Assembly (NCBI GenBank): GCA_017434685.1
Contig: JAFREV010000130.1
Location: 1 to 6,103, forward strand
Reading direction: 5' to 3'
From: Mogibacterium sp.
GTDB taxonomy: Bacteria > Bacillota > Clostridia > Peptostreptococcales > Anaerovoracaceae
Length of the DNA: 6,103 nucleotides
Of this stretch, positions 1 to 6,066 are shown in pieces; positions within the stretch are counted from its first letter, which is position 1, and every line of letters starts with the position of its first letter. Below the pieces are notes generated by a model, which was not told the DNA's origin, did no database searches, and worked only from the letters and a program-made list of their open reading frames with translations. Both the position numbers and the translations under genes were made by a program.

Positions 1-2
1 CC

Positions 3-80
3 GCGACCATAAGCCGCGTCAACAAATGCCTGAATTACGGAGAAGGCGGCTACGAGACGGTTCTGGACAGAATAGAATAA
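3..80 (+). CDS. yerC: TrpR-like protein YerC/YecD, C-terminal fragment
   Basis: This is the 3' end of a gene that begins before the window; 25 codons remain before the TAA stop at 78-80. The peptide reads ATISRVNKCLNYGEGGYETV and then LDRIE. The ATISRVNKCLNYG...GY..VLDR signature is typical of the recognition helix and C-terminus of the YerC/YecD family, small (about 100 residue) TrpR-like helix-turn-helix proteins common in Firmicutes. Family knowledge suggests a DNA-binding regulator, but its ligand and targets are not shown here. The gene converges on nadE and the two share a terminator. The identification rests on a short but distinctive tail, so the family is fairly sure and the function is not. 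Confidence 0.8.
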   Translation, partial: ATISRVNKCLNYGEGGYETVLDRIE

Positions 81-110
81 AGGAAAAAATAGGAAAACAA
101 AACTTGGCAT

Positions 111-157
111 TCGACAGAGCCAAAGAAAGACAGCAATAATCGGCAGAGCCAAATAAA
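111..157. repeat. Imperfect 18-nt direct repeat, two copies
   Basis: Two copies of TCGRCAGAGCCAAAKAAA lie at 111-128 and 140-157. They match at 16 of 18 positions and start 29 nt apart. They sit between the yerC stop and the terminator. The 5' copy can also pair weakly with an upstream TTGGC (104-108 with GCCAA 119-123). No function can be assigned; a small local duplication is the simplest explanation. Confidence 0.5.
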
Positions 158-182
158 AAAACACCGATTTCTCGGTGTTTTT
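157..182. terminator. Bidirectional intrinsic terminator between yerC and nadE
   Basis: A perfect 11-bp inverted repeat, AAAAACACCGA (157-167) and TCGGTGTTTTT (172-182), encloses a TTTC tetraloop (168-171). The GC-rich core ACACCGA/TCGGTGT is flanked by an A-run on the left and a T-run on the right, so each strand gives a hairpin followed by a U-tract. It lies 77 nt after the yerC stop and 79 nt beyond the nadE stop, and so can end both converging transcripts. Confidence 0.92.
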
Positions 183-221
183 CGTTTTAAGTATTCTATA
201 TTTTAAATCATAATTACAGGT

Positions 222-252
222 TTGAATTCTTAATCCTAAAACCGGAATTCAA
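222..252. repeat. AT-rich inverted repeat just downstream of nadE
   Basis: TTGAATTC (222-229) and GAATTCAA (245-252) are perfect reverse complements around a 15-nt loop. A competing stem, AATCCT (232-237) with AGGATT (252-257), overlaps it, so the two structures would be mutually exclusive. No U-tract follows on the nadE strand, so this is not an intrinsic terminator by itself. It might protect the nadE mRNA 3' end or be chance in AT-rich DNA. Confidence 0.4.
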
Positions 253-260
253 GGATTTCT

Positions 261-1019
261 TCATTCGTCGGCTTTTACTTCGACGCCGTCATATTTGAAG
301 CAGTCCATGAACCTCAATTTGAAGAGGTTCTTTTTATGAAGCATATCTATGCGTTCTTTGGTCGCCGGATCTTCTATTTCGCCCGTGCGTATGTATCTGT
401 CAAGGACCTCGTATGTAAAGCCGAGTTTTTCCTCATCGCTCATTCCGGAGAGACCGTCAGTCGGAACCTTATCCACGAGTGCGGAAGGAAGACCGATGTA
501 TCTGCCCATAGCCCTTATCTCCGCAGTTGTAAAGCAGGACATAGGGGAGAAGTCACCTACCGAATCGCCGTATCTGGTGGAGTAACCGACCCAGTCCTCT
601 GAAAGGTTGCAGGTGTTTACGACTCTGCCGTTGCGGCTCTGCCCCACTGCGTAAAGGGTGGACATACGAAGGCGAGGCGGGAGATTGATAGTTGTATCCT
701 TGGAAACTTCTATGCCGGAATCGCCAAGTTCTCTGATGATGGAATCAAAAGCGTCTTTGATGTTGATGATATAGTGCTCGATTCCGAGATGATTTACGAG
801 AAGCTCTGCCATATCAATGTCGCTTTGGTCGCCATTCGGCATCATTACGCCTACGACTCTGTCTGAGCCGAGGGCCTCAGCGCAAAGGGCAGCTGCGATA
901 GAGCTGTCTTTACCTCCGCTTATTCCGACTATTGCATTACAGCCGGGTCCGTTTATTTCAAACCAGTCTCTTATCCATTTAACAGTGGCTTCAGTGGCCT
1001 TTTTAGCATCAAATTCCAT
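261..1019 (-). CDS. nadE: NH3-dependent NAD(+) synthetase
   Basis: NadE catalyses the last step of NAD synthesis: nicotinic acid adenine dinucleotide (deamido-NAD) plus ATP and ammonia to NAD, in the cytosol. The 252-residue product is one adenine nucleotide alpha-hydrolase-type domain. The PP-loop SGGKDS is at residues 34-39, NLPPRLRM at about 112-119, and the conserved SEDWVGYSTRYGD at 140-152 precedes the D-F-S-P segment. PTDGL at about 186-190 and the following SDEEKLGFTYEVLD helix are also typical. There is no N-terminal glutaminase (nitrilase) domain, so free ammonia rather than glutamine is the expected nitrogen donor. The frame is open back to an ATG at 1058, and an ATG lies at 1025, but a GGGAGG site at 1033-1028 sits 2 nt before the latter and 8 nt before the ATG at 1019. 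I therefore chose 1019. The gene diverges from yhaM and converges on yerC. Confidence 0.95.
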   Translation of the reverse strand: MEFDAKKATEATVKWIRDWFEINGPGCNAIVGISGGKDSSIAAALCAEALGSDRVVGVMMPNGDQSDIDMAELLVNHLGIEHYIINIKDAFDSIIRELGDSGIEVSKDTTINLPPRLRMSTLYAVGQSRNGRVVNTCNLSEDWVGYSTRYGDSVGDFSPMSCFTTAEIRAMGRYIGLPSALVDKVPTDGLSGMSDEEKLGFTYEVLDRYIRTGEIEDPATKERIDMLHKKNLFKLRFMDCFKYDGVEVKADE

Positions 1020-1027
1020 GGACATAA

Positions 1028-1033
1028 CCTCCC
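1028..1033 (-). promoter_or_regulatory. nadE ribosome binding site
   Basis: On the - strand GGGAGG (1033 down to 1028) is followed by TTATGTCC and then ATG at 1019. The 8-nt spacing suits the second in-frame ATG, while only 2 nt separate it from the ATG at 1025. This site decides the start choice. Confidence 0.75.
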
Positions 1034-1073
1034 GAATGAAGTTCGAAAAAGTGCGCAAAAGTGAGGTTTTTGC

Positions 1074-1094
1074 GTGGTGTATTCAGTATACCAC
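1074..1094. promoter_or_regulatory. 21-bp imperfect palindrome, candidate operator
   Basis: The 21-bp sequence from 1074 to 1094 is symmetric about C1084. The outer arms GTGGT (1074-1078) and ACCAC (1090-1094) are perfect, and 8 of 10 base pairs match overall. It covers the nadE -10 element (1085-1090) and also the weak candidate -35 of the divergent operon. Such placement is what a repressor site would show. The regulator is unknown; NAD regulators such as NiaR or NrtR types are known to control NAD genes in bacteria, but I cannot match this sequence to their consensus. Confidence 0.45.
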
Positions 1095-1110
1095 ATCAAT
1101 GTTCTATGAT
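1082..1110 (+). promoter_or_regulatory. Weak candidate promoter for the yhaM-comFC operon
   Basis: TATGAT at 1105-1110 matches the -10 consensus at 5 of 6 positions and lies 17 nt after TTCAGT (1082-1087), which matches TTGACA at only 3 of 6. TAGAAT at 1110-1115 is an alternative -10. A promoter must lie in this divergent gap, but the exact elements are uncertain. Confidence 0.35.
1085..1093 (-). promoter_or_regulatory. Candidate extended -10 promoter for nadE
   Basis: Read on the - strand, TGGTATACT (1093 down to 1085) is an extended -10 element: TG, one base, then TATACT, which matches TATAAT at 5 of 6 positions. No good -35 hexamer lies 16-18 nt upstream, which is acceptable for extended -10 promoters. 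Transcription would start near 1078, giving a leader of about 60 nt. Confidence 0.55.
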
Positions 1111-1133
1111 AGAATATCAGGGAAAGAATTAAC

Positions 1134-1139
1134 AAGGAG
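1134..1139 (+). promoter_or_regulatory. yhaM ribosome binding site
   Basis: AAGGAG ends 6 nt before the ATG at 1146. It is a near-consensus Shine-Dalgarno site and the only strong one at the head of the cluster, which supports this start. Confidence 0.85.
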
Positions 1140-1145
1140 AAGAAT

Positions 1146-2111
1146 ATGAAACAATACTATGTAAAAGACTTAAAGGCAGATGATTCGCACCACCTCGAGG
1201 ACAGGTTCCTTGTCAGAAATACGGATATCAGAGATGGAAATAATAACAAGAAACATCTTTACTTGACGCTTGCGGATGCTACGGGAGAGATACAGGCGGT
1301 CAAATGGTCGCTGACTCCGGATGAGGTTACAAGGTTCAGTAAGATTAAAACCGGGATGGTCATCACGGTCGGCGGCAGATGCAATGAGTATATGGGCAAA
1401 AAACAACTTGTGCTCGACGCAATCATAGGCCAGGCGAAAGAGGGAACCTACGATAGGGCAGACATCTTTAAGGCTGCACCTGAGAAGACTTCTGATATGT
1501 ATGATTACATCATATCCAGGATAGAGGCTTTTGAGGACGAGGATTTTAAGAAGCTTTGCCTGAGCTTTTATGAGGAGAACAAAGAAAGGCTTTTGTATTA
1601 TCCTGCGGCTATGAGCAATCACCATGCGGAGTACGGAGGGCTACTGTACCACGTCAAGAGAATGATGATGATGGGAGAGAGGGCCTGCGAGGTATATACC
1701 AATCTTAATAAGGACCTCCTGCTTGCCGGTGTGGCACTTCATGATATCGAAAAACTCAACGAACTGAATTCAGATCAGAACGGTGTTGTGGAGGACTACA
1801 CGCTCGAGGGTAAAATGCTCGGTCACCTCGTTATGGGCGTTGCCATCATAGGAGAGAGGTGCAAGGAACTAGGCATTGATGACGAGAAATGCATTATGAT
1901 GCAGCATATGTCGCTGAGCCATCACTACGAGCCTGAGTTCGGAAGCCCGAAAAAACCTCTTTTCCCGGAGGCAGAGATGCTTCATTATCTGGATATGACG
2001 GATGCCAAGATGTTCGACTGCGAGCAGGCGCTTGACAATGTCGAACCGGGCGAATTCAGCGACAGAGTTTATACATTGGATAACAGGAAATTATATAAAA
2101 GAACATTTTAA
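1146..2111 (+). CDS. yhaM: YhaM-family 3'-5' exonuclease (OB fold + HD domain)
   Basis: Members of the YhaM/Cbf1 family are metal-dependent cytosolic 3'-5' exoribonucleases that trim RNA and can also attack single-stranded DNA. The 321-residue product matches the family length (about 310-320). An N-terminal OB-fold nucleic-acid binding domain covers roughly residues 15-95 (LYLTLADATGEIQAVKW, then VITVGGRCNEYMGKKQLVL). A linker follows, then an HD phosphohydrolase domain at about 155-290: NHHAEYGGLLYHV with H169, LHDIEK with H199-D200, GH at 226-227, LSHHYEPEFGSPK from 257, and LHYLDMTDAK with D283 and D286. The usual HDxGK motif reads HDIEK here, so the glycine is replaced by glutamate; the metal-binding H and D residues are kept. 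The gene heads a four-gene cluster and its TAA stop shares one base with the recD2 start. Confidence 0.92.
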   Translation: MKQYYVKDLKADDSHHLEDRFLVRNTDIRDGNNNKKHLYLTLADATGEIQAVKWSLTPDEVTRFSKIKTGMVITVGGRCNEYMGKKQLVLDAIIGQAKEGTYDRADIFKAAPEKTSDMYDYIISRIEAFEDEDFKKLCLSFYEENKERLLYYPAAMSNHHAEYGGLLYHVKRMMMMGERACEVYTNLNKDLLLAGVALHDIEKLNELNSDQNGVVEDYTLEGKMLGHLVMGVAIIGERCKELGIDDEKCIMMQHMSLSHHYEPEFGSPKKPLFPEAEMLHYLDMTDAKMFDCEQALDNVEPGEFSDRVYTLDNRKLYKRTF

Positions 2112-4333
2112 TGCAACAGAAAGGCAAACTTGGAAAGATTATTTTTAATAATTCCGAGAACGGCTATACAGTGGCGATTCTGGATGCAGATGACGGTTCA
2201 TTTCGTATAGCCGGTTCTTTTGCTGAGCCGAGGACCGGAGCGTCGTACAAACTCGAGGGAGAATTCACCATACACAAAAAGTACGGTGAGCAATTTTCCT
2301 TTACTTCATATGAGGAAGTGATGCCGGAGGGAGAGGACGCCATACTCGAGTTTCTCGAAGCAGGGAATATACGCGGGATAGGCCCGAAAACCGCTAAGCT
2401 TTTGGTGGAGGCGTTCGGAGAGGAAACTTTGACGGTGATTGAAGAGGCCCCTGAGAGGCTGCTTTCCATCAGCGGTATAGGACCTAAATCGCTTGCTAAG
2501 ATAAGCGAGTCGTTTGGGGAGTCTCGTGAGTTCGCCGCGGTATCGCTCGAACTGCGAGAACTCGGTATCGAGATGAGCGAGGCGGTTAAAATATATAAGA
2601 TATACGGGACAGATTCAGTGTCTGTCGTAAAGGATAATCCGTACATACTCGCAGAGGACATACGCGGTATTAATTTTGACAAAGCGGATAAGCTCGCGAG
2701 CAGGCTCGGAATAGAACCCGAGAGCAGTGTAAGGATAGAAAGCGGCATCAGGTTCTGCCTCAGAGACTGGGCGGTATCCGGCAGCACGCTCATGCCCGAG
2801 GAGAGACTCGTGGACGAAGTTGCGGAAGTTCTGGATGTTTCGAGAGACAAGGTTAGGGAGTCTCTTCGCGATATGATATTTGCCGGCGAACTCGAAGAGG
2901 ACAGCGTAGACGATATTCCGGTCATCTATCTCTATGGATACTACCACGCAGAGCAGAGAGTAGCACATGCTCTGAGGAGAATTAAAGAAGCAAATGCTCA
3001 TCCTATCCGCGGTGAATTTGATCACCTGATAGAAGGTGCGGAAGAGAATATAAGAAGGCGGGATGCGGGAGTCAGCCTTTCGACCGAGCAGATAGAGGCG
3101 GTCAAATCCTGCTTGGATAACAATATAAGCATCATAACCGGCGGCCCGGGAACAGGAAAGACTACCATTATTAATACATTGGTAAAGATATTTGAGTTCC
3201 TTGATATGAGTTTCGCTTTGGCGGCTCCGACAGGCCGTGCGGCAAAGCGAATGGAAGAGGCATCGGGAGTTCCTGCCATGACCATACACCGCATGCTCGA
3301 GTTCGTATGGTCAGACGATGAGGAGATTCTGACATTCGGTAGAGATGAGGAGAACCCTCTCGAGCAAGATGTGATAATAGTCGATGAGGCATCGATGATA
3401 GACCTCATGCTGATGGACGGTCTTCTTAAAGCAGTCAAGGACGGTACCCGTCTGATATTCACGGGAGATGCAGACCAGCTTCCGCCGGTCGGTGCGGGCA
3501 ATGTTTTAAAAGACATGATTGCATCCGAGTTTATCCCTGTCACCAGGCTCAGGGAGATTCACAGGCAGGAAGAAGACAGCGGCATTGTTTCAGCTTCGCA
3601 TCAGATTAATGATGGAGAGTATCCTGAGCAGGTCAGCGGCAACGGTTTCTATATAATAGGTAAAAACGGAGAAGAAGAGATACTCGAGGCCATCAAAGAC
3701 TATATGGGCGGCAGGCTCGAAAGAGCTTTCGATTTTATCGGATCCTCCGCAGATATTCAGGTGCTGACACCGACCAAGAGAGGAGTGCTTGGAGCTCCGA
3801 ACTTAAACAGCATACTTCAGGATGTAATCAATCCGGCAGATGATGATGAGACAGAACTTAAGGTTGGTGCCAGAACTTTCCGCATCGGAGATAAGGTGAT
3901 GCAGCTTCGAAACAACTACAGCGCGGAGTGGCGCACCGATTATTTCAAGACCGAGGGCGAGGGCATCTTCAACGGCGATATGGGAGTTGTTGAGGAAATA
4001 AATATCGGAGACAAGAGTATGACGGTTCGTATGGATGACAGAATTGTCACTTACGCAGGAGAGATGTTTGAAGAGATTGATCTCGCGTATGCGATTACGG
4101 TTCATAAGAGCCAAGGATCGGAGTTTCCGGCTGTTATAATACCGGCGTACAGTTTTGCGCCTATGCTGATGACAAGAAATCTTCTGTACACAGCGGTCAC
4201 GAGGGGGAAGAGGTTGGTAATCATCGTGGGTGATGCTAGACGCGTAGCTCAGATGATAGCAAACGACGAAGGAGACGAAAGGTATACGGGACTTGCATAC
4301 CGACTCAGAGTTTTAGACGGAGGGATATTATGA
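2111..4333 (+). CDS. recD2: RecD2-type ATP-dependent DNA helicase (RecD/TraA family, SF1B)
   Basis: RecD2 is a 5'-3' superfamily 1B helicase that works without RecB and RecC; in Bacillus and Deinococcus it is linked to DNA repair and replication-fork handling. The 740-residue product shows the full layout. An N-terminal OB-like region occupies about 1-70. Helix-hairpin-helix repeats follow at 86-98 (NIRGIGPKTAKLL) and 117-131 (LLSISGIGPKSLAKI). The motor core has Walker A GGPGTGKT (344-351), motif Ia APTGRAAKR (372-380), Walker B VIIVDEAS (421-428), motif III TGDADQLPPVGAG (451-463), motif IV LREIHRQ (480-486), motif V AITVHKSQGSE (661-671) and motif VI LLYTAVTRGK (691-700). All catalytic motifs are intact. 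The ATG at 2111 overlaps the yhaM stop in TAATG, and no Shine-Dalgarno site lies close upstream, so translation probably depends on ribosomes ending on yhaM. The protein N-terminus (GKIIFNNSENGYTV) aligns with the family start. Confidence 0.96.
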   Translation: MQQKGKLGKIIFNNSENGYTVAILDADDGSFRIAGSFAEPRTGASYKLEGEFTIHKKYGEQFSFTSYEEVMPEGEDAILEFLEAGNIRGIGPKTAKLLVEAFGEETLTVIEEAPERLLSISGIGPKSLAKISESFGESREFAAVSLELRELGIEMSEAVKIYKIYGTDSVSVVKDNPYILAEDIRGINFDKADKLASRLGIEPESSVRIESGIRFCLRDWAVSGSTLMPEERLVDEVAEVLDVSRDKVRESLRDMIFAGELEEDSVDDIPVIYLYGYYHAEQRVAHALRRIKEANAHPIRGEFDHLIEGAEENIRRRDAGVSLSTEQIEAVKSCLDNNISIITGGPGTGKTTIINTLVKIFEFLDMSFALAAPTGRAAKRMEEASGVPAMTIHRMLEFVWSDDEEILTFGRDEENPLEQDVIIVDEASMIDLMLMDGLLKAVKDGTRLIFTGDADQLPPVGAGNVLKDMIASEFIPVTRLREIHRQEEDSGIVSASHQINDGEYPEQVSGNGFYIIGKNGEEEILEAIKDYMGGRLERAFDFIGSSADIQVLTPTKRGVLGAPNLNSILQDVINPADDDETELKVGARTFRIGDKVMQLRNNYSAEWRTDYFKTEGEGIFNGDMGVVEEINIGDKSMTVRMDDRIVTYAGEMFEEIDLAYAITVHKSQGSEFPAVIIPAYSFAPMLMTRNLLYTAVTRGKRLVIIVGDARRVAQMIANDEGDERYTGLAYRLRVLDGGIL
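4319..4324 (+). promoter_or_regulatory. Ribosome binding site of the PfkB kinase, inside recD2
   Basis: GGAGGG ends 5 nt before the ATG at 4330. It lies within the last recD2 codons and supports independent loading as well as coupling through the ATGA overlap. Confidence 0.8.
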
Positions 4334-5286
4334 GTGCTAAAGCAAAGAAGATTGATACAGGTATAGTAGTAATCGGAGCGGCTTTTGTAGACATCAAAGG
4401 CTATCCGTATTCGCAATACATTCCGACGGGTCGCAACGCGGGATTTGTTGTTGAGACTCACGGCGGCGTGGGACGTAATATTGTTGAGGACATAGCGAAT
4501 GTCGAGCTGAGACCGACCTTTATTACCGTCCTCGATAAGAGAAGTATTAGCACTGATGTAATCGACAAACTCAAAAGACACCGCTGCAATATGGACTATG
4601 TAAAGAGGACGGAAGACGGGCTCGGAACATGGCTTGCAGTCTTCGATAACGGCGGAGATGTCGTAGGCTCGATTTCAAAGAGACCGGACCTCTCGAGAAT
4701 CCTTGATATCCTGGAAGACAAAGGCGATGAGATTGTTTCAAACGCCGACAGTATTGCCATCGAATTCGATATCGAAGTTCCGATACTAAAGAAGACTATT
4801 GAACTAGCAAAGAAGCATAAAAAGAAAATCTACGGAGTGGTCTCGAACATGTCTATCGCGATGGAGAGACGAGATCTCCTTAAGAATATAGATTGCATGG
4901 TGTGCAACAAACAGGAGGCCGGGCTGCTCTTTTCCGAGGACTACGATGATGTAAAACCTAAAGACATGGCGGCTCTTGTAGCCAAGAAAATCGAGCAGGC
5001 AAATATCCCGTCTATGGTCGTAACGCTCGGTGAACACGGAGCTGCATATGCGGAGCTTGACGGACAATCCGGATATTGCCCTGCGCCTAAGGTAGATGCT
5101 ATGGATACGACCGGTTGCGGAGATGCTTTCTTTGCGGGAGTTACCATCGGCCTTACATACGGGAAGACATTGGAGGAGGCCTGTGATATAGGAGCGCGCC
5201 TTGCTGCGGCTGTCATAGTGACAGACGAAAACGTATGCCCGAGATTCATGCCTGCCGAATTCGGACTCGATGTGGAAAAGGACTAG
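4330..5286 (+). CDS. PfkB-family carbohydrate/nucleoside kinase, possibly pseudouridine kinase-like
   Basis: The 318-residue product is a ribokinase-fold (PfkB) kinase that transfers the ATP gamma-phosphate to a sugar or nucleoside hydroxyl. The N-terminal VIGAAFVDIKG (about 14-24) and GGVGRNIVEDIA (45-56) form the substrate side; GGVGRN is PfkB signature 1. NKQE (193-196) fits the Mg-binding NxxE motif, TLGEHGA (232-238) is the usual nucleotide-site strand, and DTTGCGDAFFAG (259-270) is PfkB signature 2 with anion-hole glycines and catalytic base D265. The family alanine in TGAGD is cysteine here, a tolerated change. The DIKG...P...N.G...GGVGRN.AE arrangement recalls PsuK pseudouridine kinases, but no PsuG glycosidase is nearby and substrate cannot be read from motifs. 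Ribokinase- or adenosine-kinase-like activity remains possible. Its start overlaps the recD2 stop in ATGA, and comFC follows after 9 nt. Confidence 0.88.
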   Translation: MSAKAKKIDTGIVVIGAAFVDIKGYPYSQYIPTGRNAGFVVETHGGVGRNIVEDIANVELRPTFITVLDKRSISTDVIDKLKRHRCNMDYVKRTEDGLGTWLAVFDNGGDVVGSISKRPDLSRILDILEDKGDEIVSNADSIAIEFDIEVPILKKTIELAKKHKKKIYGVVSNMSIAMERRDLLKNIDCMVCNKQEAGLLFSEDYDDVKPKDMAALVAKKIEQANIPSMVVTLGEHGAAYAELDGQSGYCPAPKVDAMDTTGCGDAFFAGVTIGLTYGKTLEEACDIGARLAAAVIVTDENVCPRFMPAEFGLDVEKD

Positions 5287-5289
5287 GGA
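5285..5289 (+). promoter_or_regulatory. Weak comFC ribosome binding site
   Basis: AGGGA overlaps the TAG stop of the kinase and ends 6 nt before the ATG at 5296. It is weaker than the GGAGGG before the kinase, so comFC may rely partly on translational coupling. Confidence 0.5.
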
Positions 5290-5295
5290 CAGAGT

Positions 5296-6066
5296 ATGGG
5301 TACATGGGGCAGGCTGATTGCAAATGAAATATTGGACATGCTGTACCCACCCGGTTTATATTGCAACTGCTGCGGCAAAATCACCGATGACAGCAGAACA
5401 TACGGGCTTTGCAACGACTGTATGAGAGACATCAAGTGGGTCAGCGGAAGGATCTGCACCAAATGCGGCAAAGTCATGTCAGAAACAGACCCGGGAGAGG
5501 TCTGTTTTTATTGCAGATCTCATGAGCATTATTTCGACAGAGGCTATGCCTGTGCCGAGTATGGTATGCACGAAAAAAACCTATTGTATGAACTGAAGTA
5601 CGCATCGAGAGGCGATATTGGTCTTGCGATGGGAGAGATAATATATGACCGCATGGCAGCTGAATTCGGTGAGGATGGACTTGCGCTTACATACGATTTG
5701 GTGATTCCCATCCCCATACATAAAAGAAGAAAGAACACGAGAGGCTTTAATCAGGCAGAACTGATAGCGAAGGATTTTTCCGAAAGATCGGGGCTCGCAA
5801 TGGACGCGAAACTACTGGTCCGAACTAAAGAGACCGGTGCCATGAAAGGACTCGGACCTGCCGAGAGGAGATCCAATATACAGGGCGCATTTGGAATCAT
5901 GAATGGAAGAGAAAGACTCGTGCAGGGTGCGAGGATACTGATAATAGACGACATCTTCACCACGGGCGCCACCCTCGACGAGGCCGCAGCGGTGCTGAAA
6001 GACGCCGGCGCCTCGCGAGTGGACTTCTGCGTCTTTGCCTCCGGCGCGGACTACCTAATTGTGTAG
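5296..6066 (+). CDS. comFC: ComF-family protein: zinc ribbons plus phosphoribosyltransferase domain
   Basis: ComFC (also called ComF or GntX-like) proteins have a type I phosphoribosyltransferase fold and are needed for uptake of single-stranded transforming DNA in several bacteria; many non-competent species also carry them. The 256-residue product fits the family. Its N-terminal part holds cysteine pairs C23/C26 (plus C25), C39/C42, C54/C57 and C70/C73, consistent with two zinc-binding units. The PRTase domain starts near KYASRGD (101-107) and includes PIPIHKRRKNTRGFNQAE (138-155) and the PRPP-binding loop IIDDIFTTGAT (216-226) with D218 and D219. All expected motifs are present. It ends the visible cluster, 9 nt after the kinase. 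The last 39 codons are strikingly GC-rich at third positions (33 of 39, against 19 of 39 in the preceding 39 codons) without loss of the reading frame or motifs. Confidence 0.93.
   Translation: MGTWGRLIANEILDMLYPPGLYCNCCGKITDDSRTYGLCNDCMRDIKWVSGRICTKCGKVMSETDPGEVCFYCRSHEHYFDRGYACAEYGMHEKNLLYELKYASRGDIGLAMGEIIYDRMAAEFGEDGLALTYDLVIPIPIHKRRKNTRGFNQAELIAKDFSERSGLAMDAKLLVRTKETGAMKGLGPAERRSNIQGAFGIMNGRERLVQGARILIIDDIFTTGATLDEAAAVLKDAGASRVDFCVFASGADYLIV

Noticed and set aside
1020..1058. Longer nadE reading frame starting at the ATG at 1058, or at 1025.
   Set aside because: The GGGAGG site lies inside the longer frame and 2 nt before the ATG at 1025, but is well placed for the ATG at 1019; NadE homologues do not need the extra N-terminal residues.
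1020..1145. A riboswitch in the nadE leader or in the yhaM leader.
   Set aside because: The leaders are short (about 60 nt and 30 nt) and contain no multi-stem structure or terminator that would fit a known NAD-sensing or other riboswitch.
1662..1673. Run of four ATG codons in yhaM (MMMM at residues 173-176).
   Set aside because: A 12-bp trinucleotide run within a helix of the HD domain; too short to suggest slippage or regulation.
2164..2925. A 253-codon open frame on the - strand opposite recD2.
   Set aside because: It is serine-rich, low-complexity antisense of a well-defined helicase gene, has no family motif and no proper start context.
2615..3543. Further - strand open frames of 224 and 173 codons opposite the recD2 motor core.
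   Set aside because: They are shadows of conserved helicase motifs on the + strand and show no recognisable domain.
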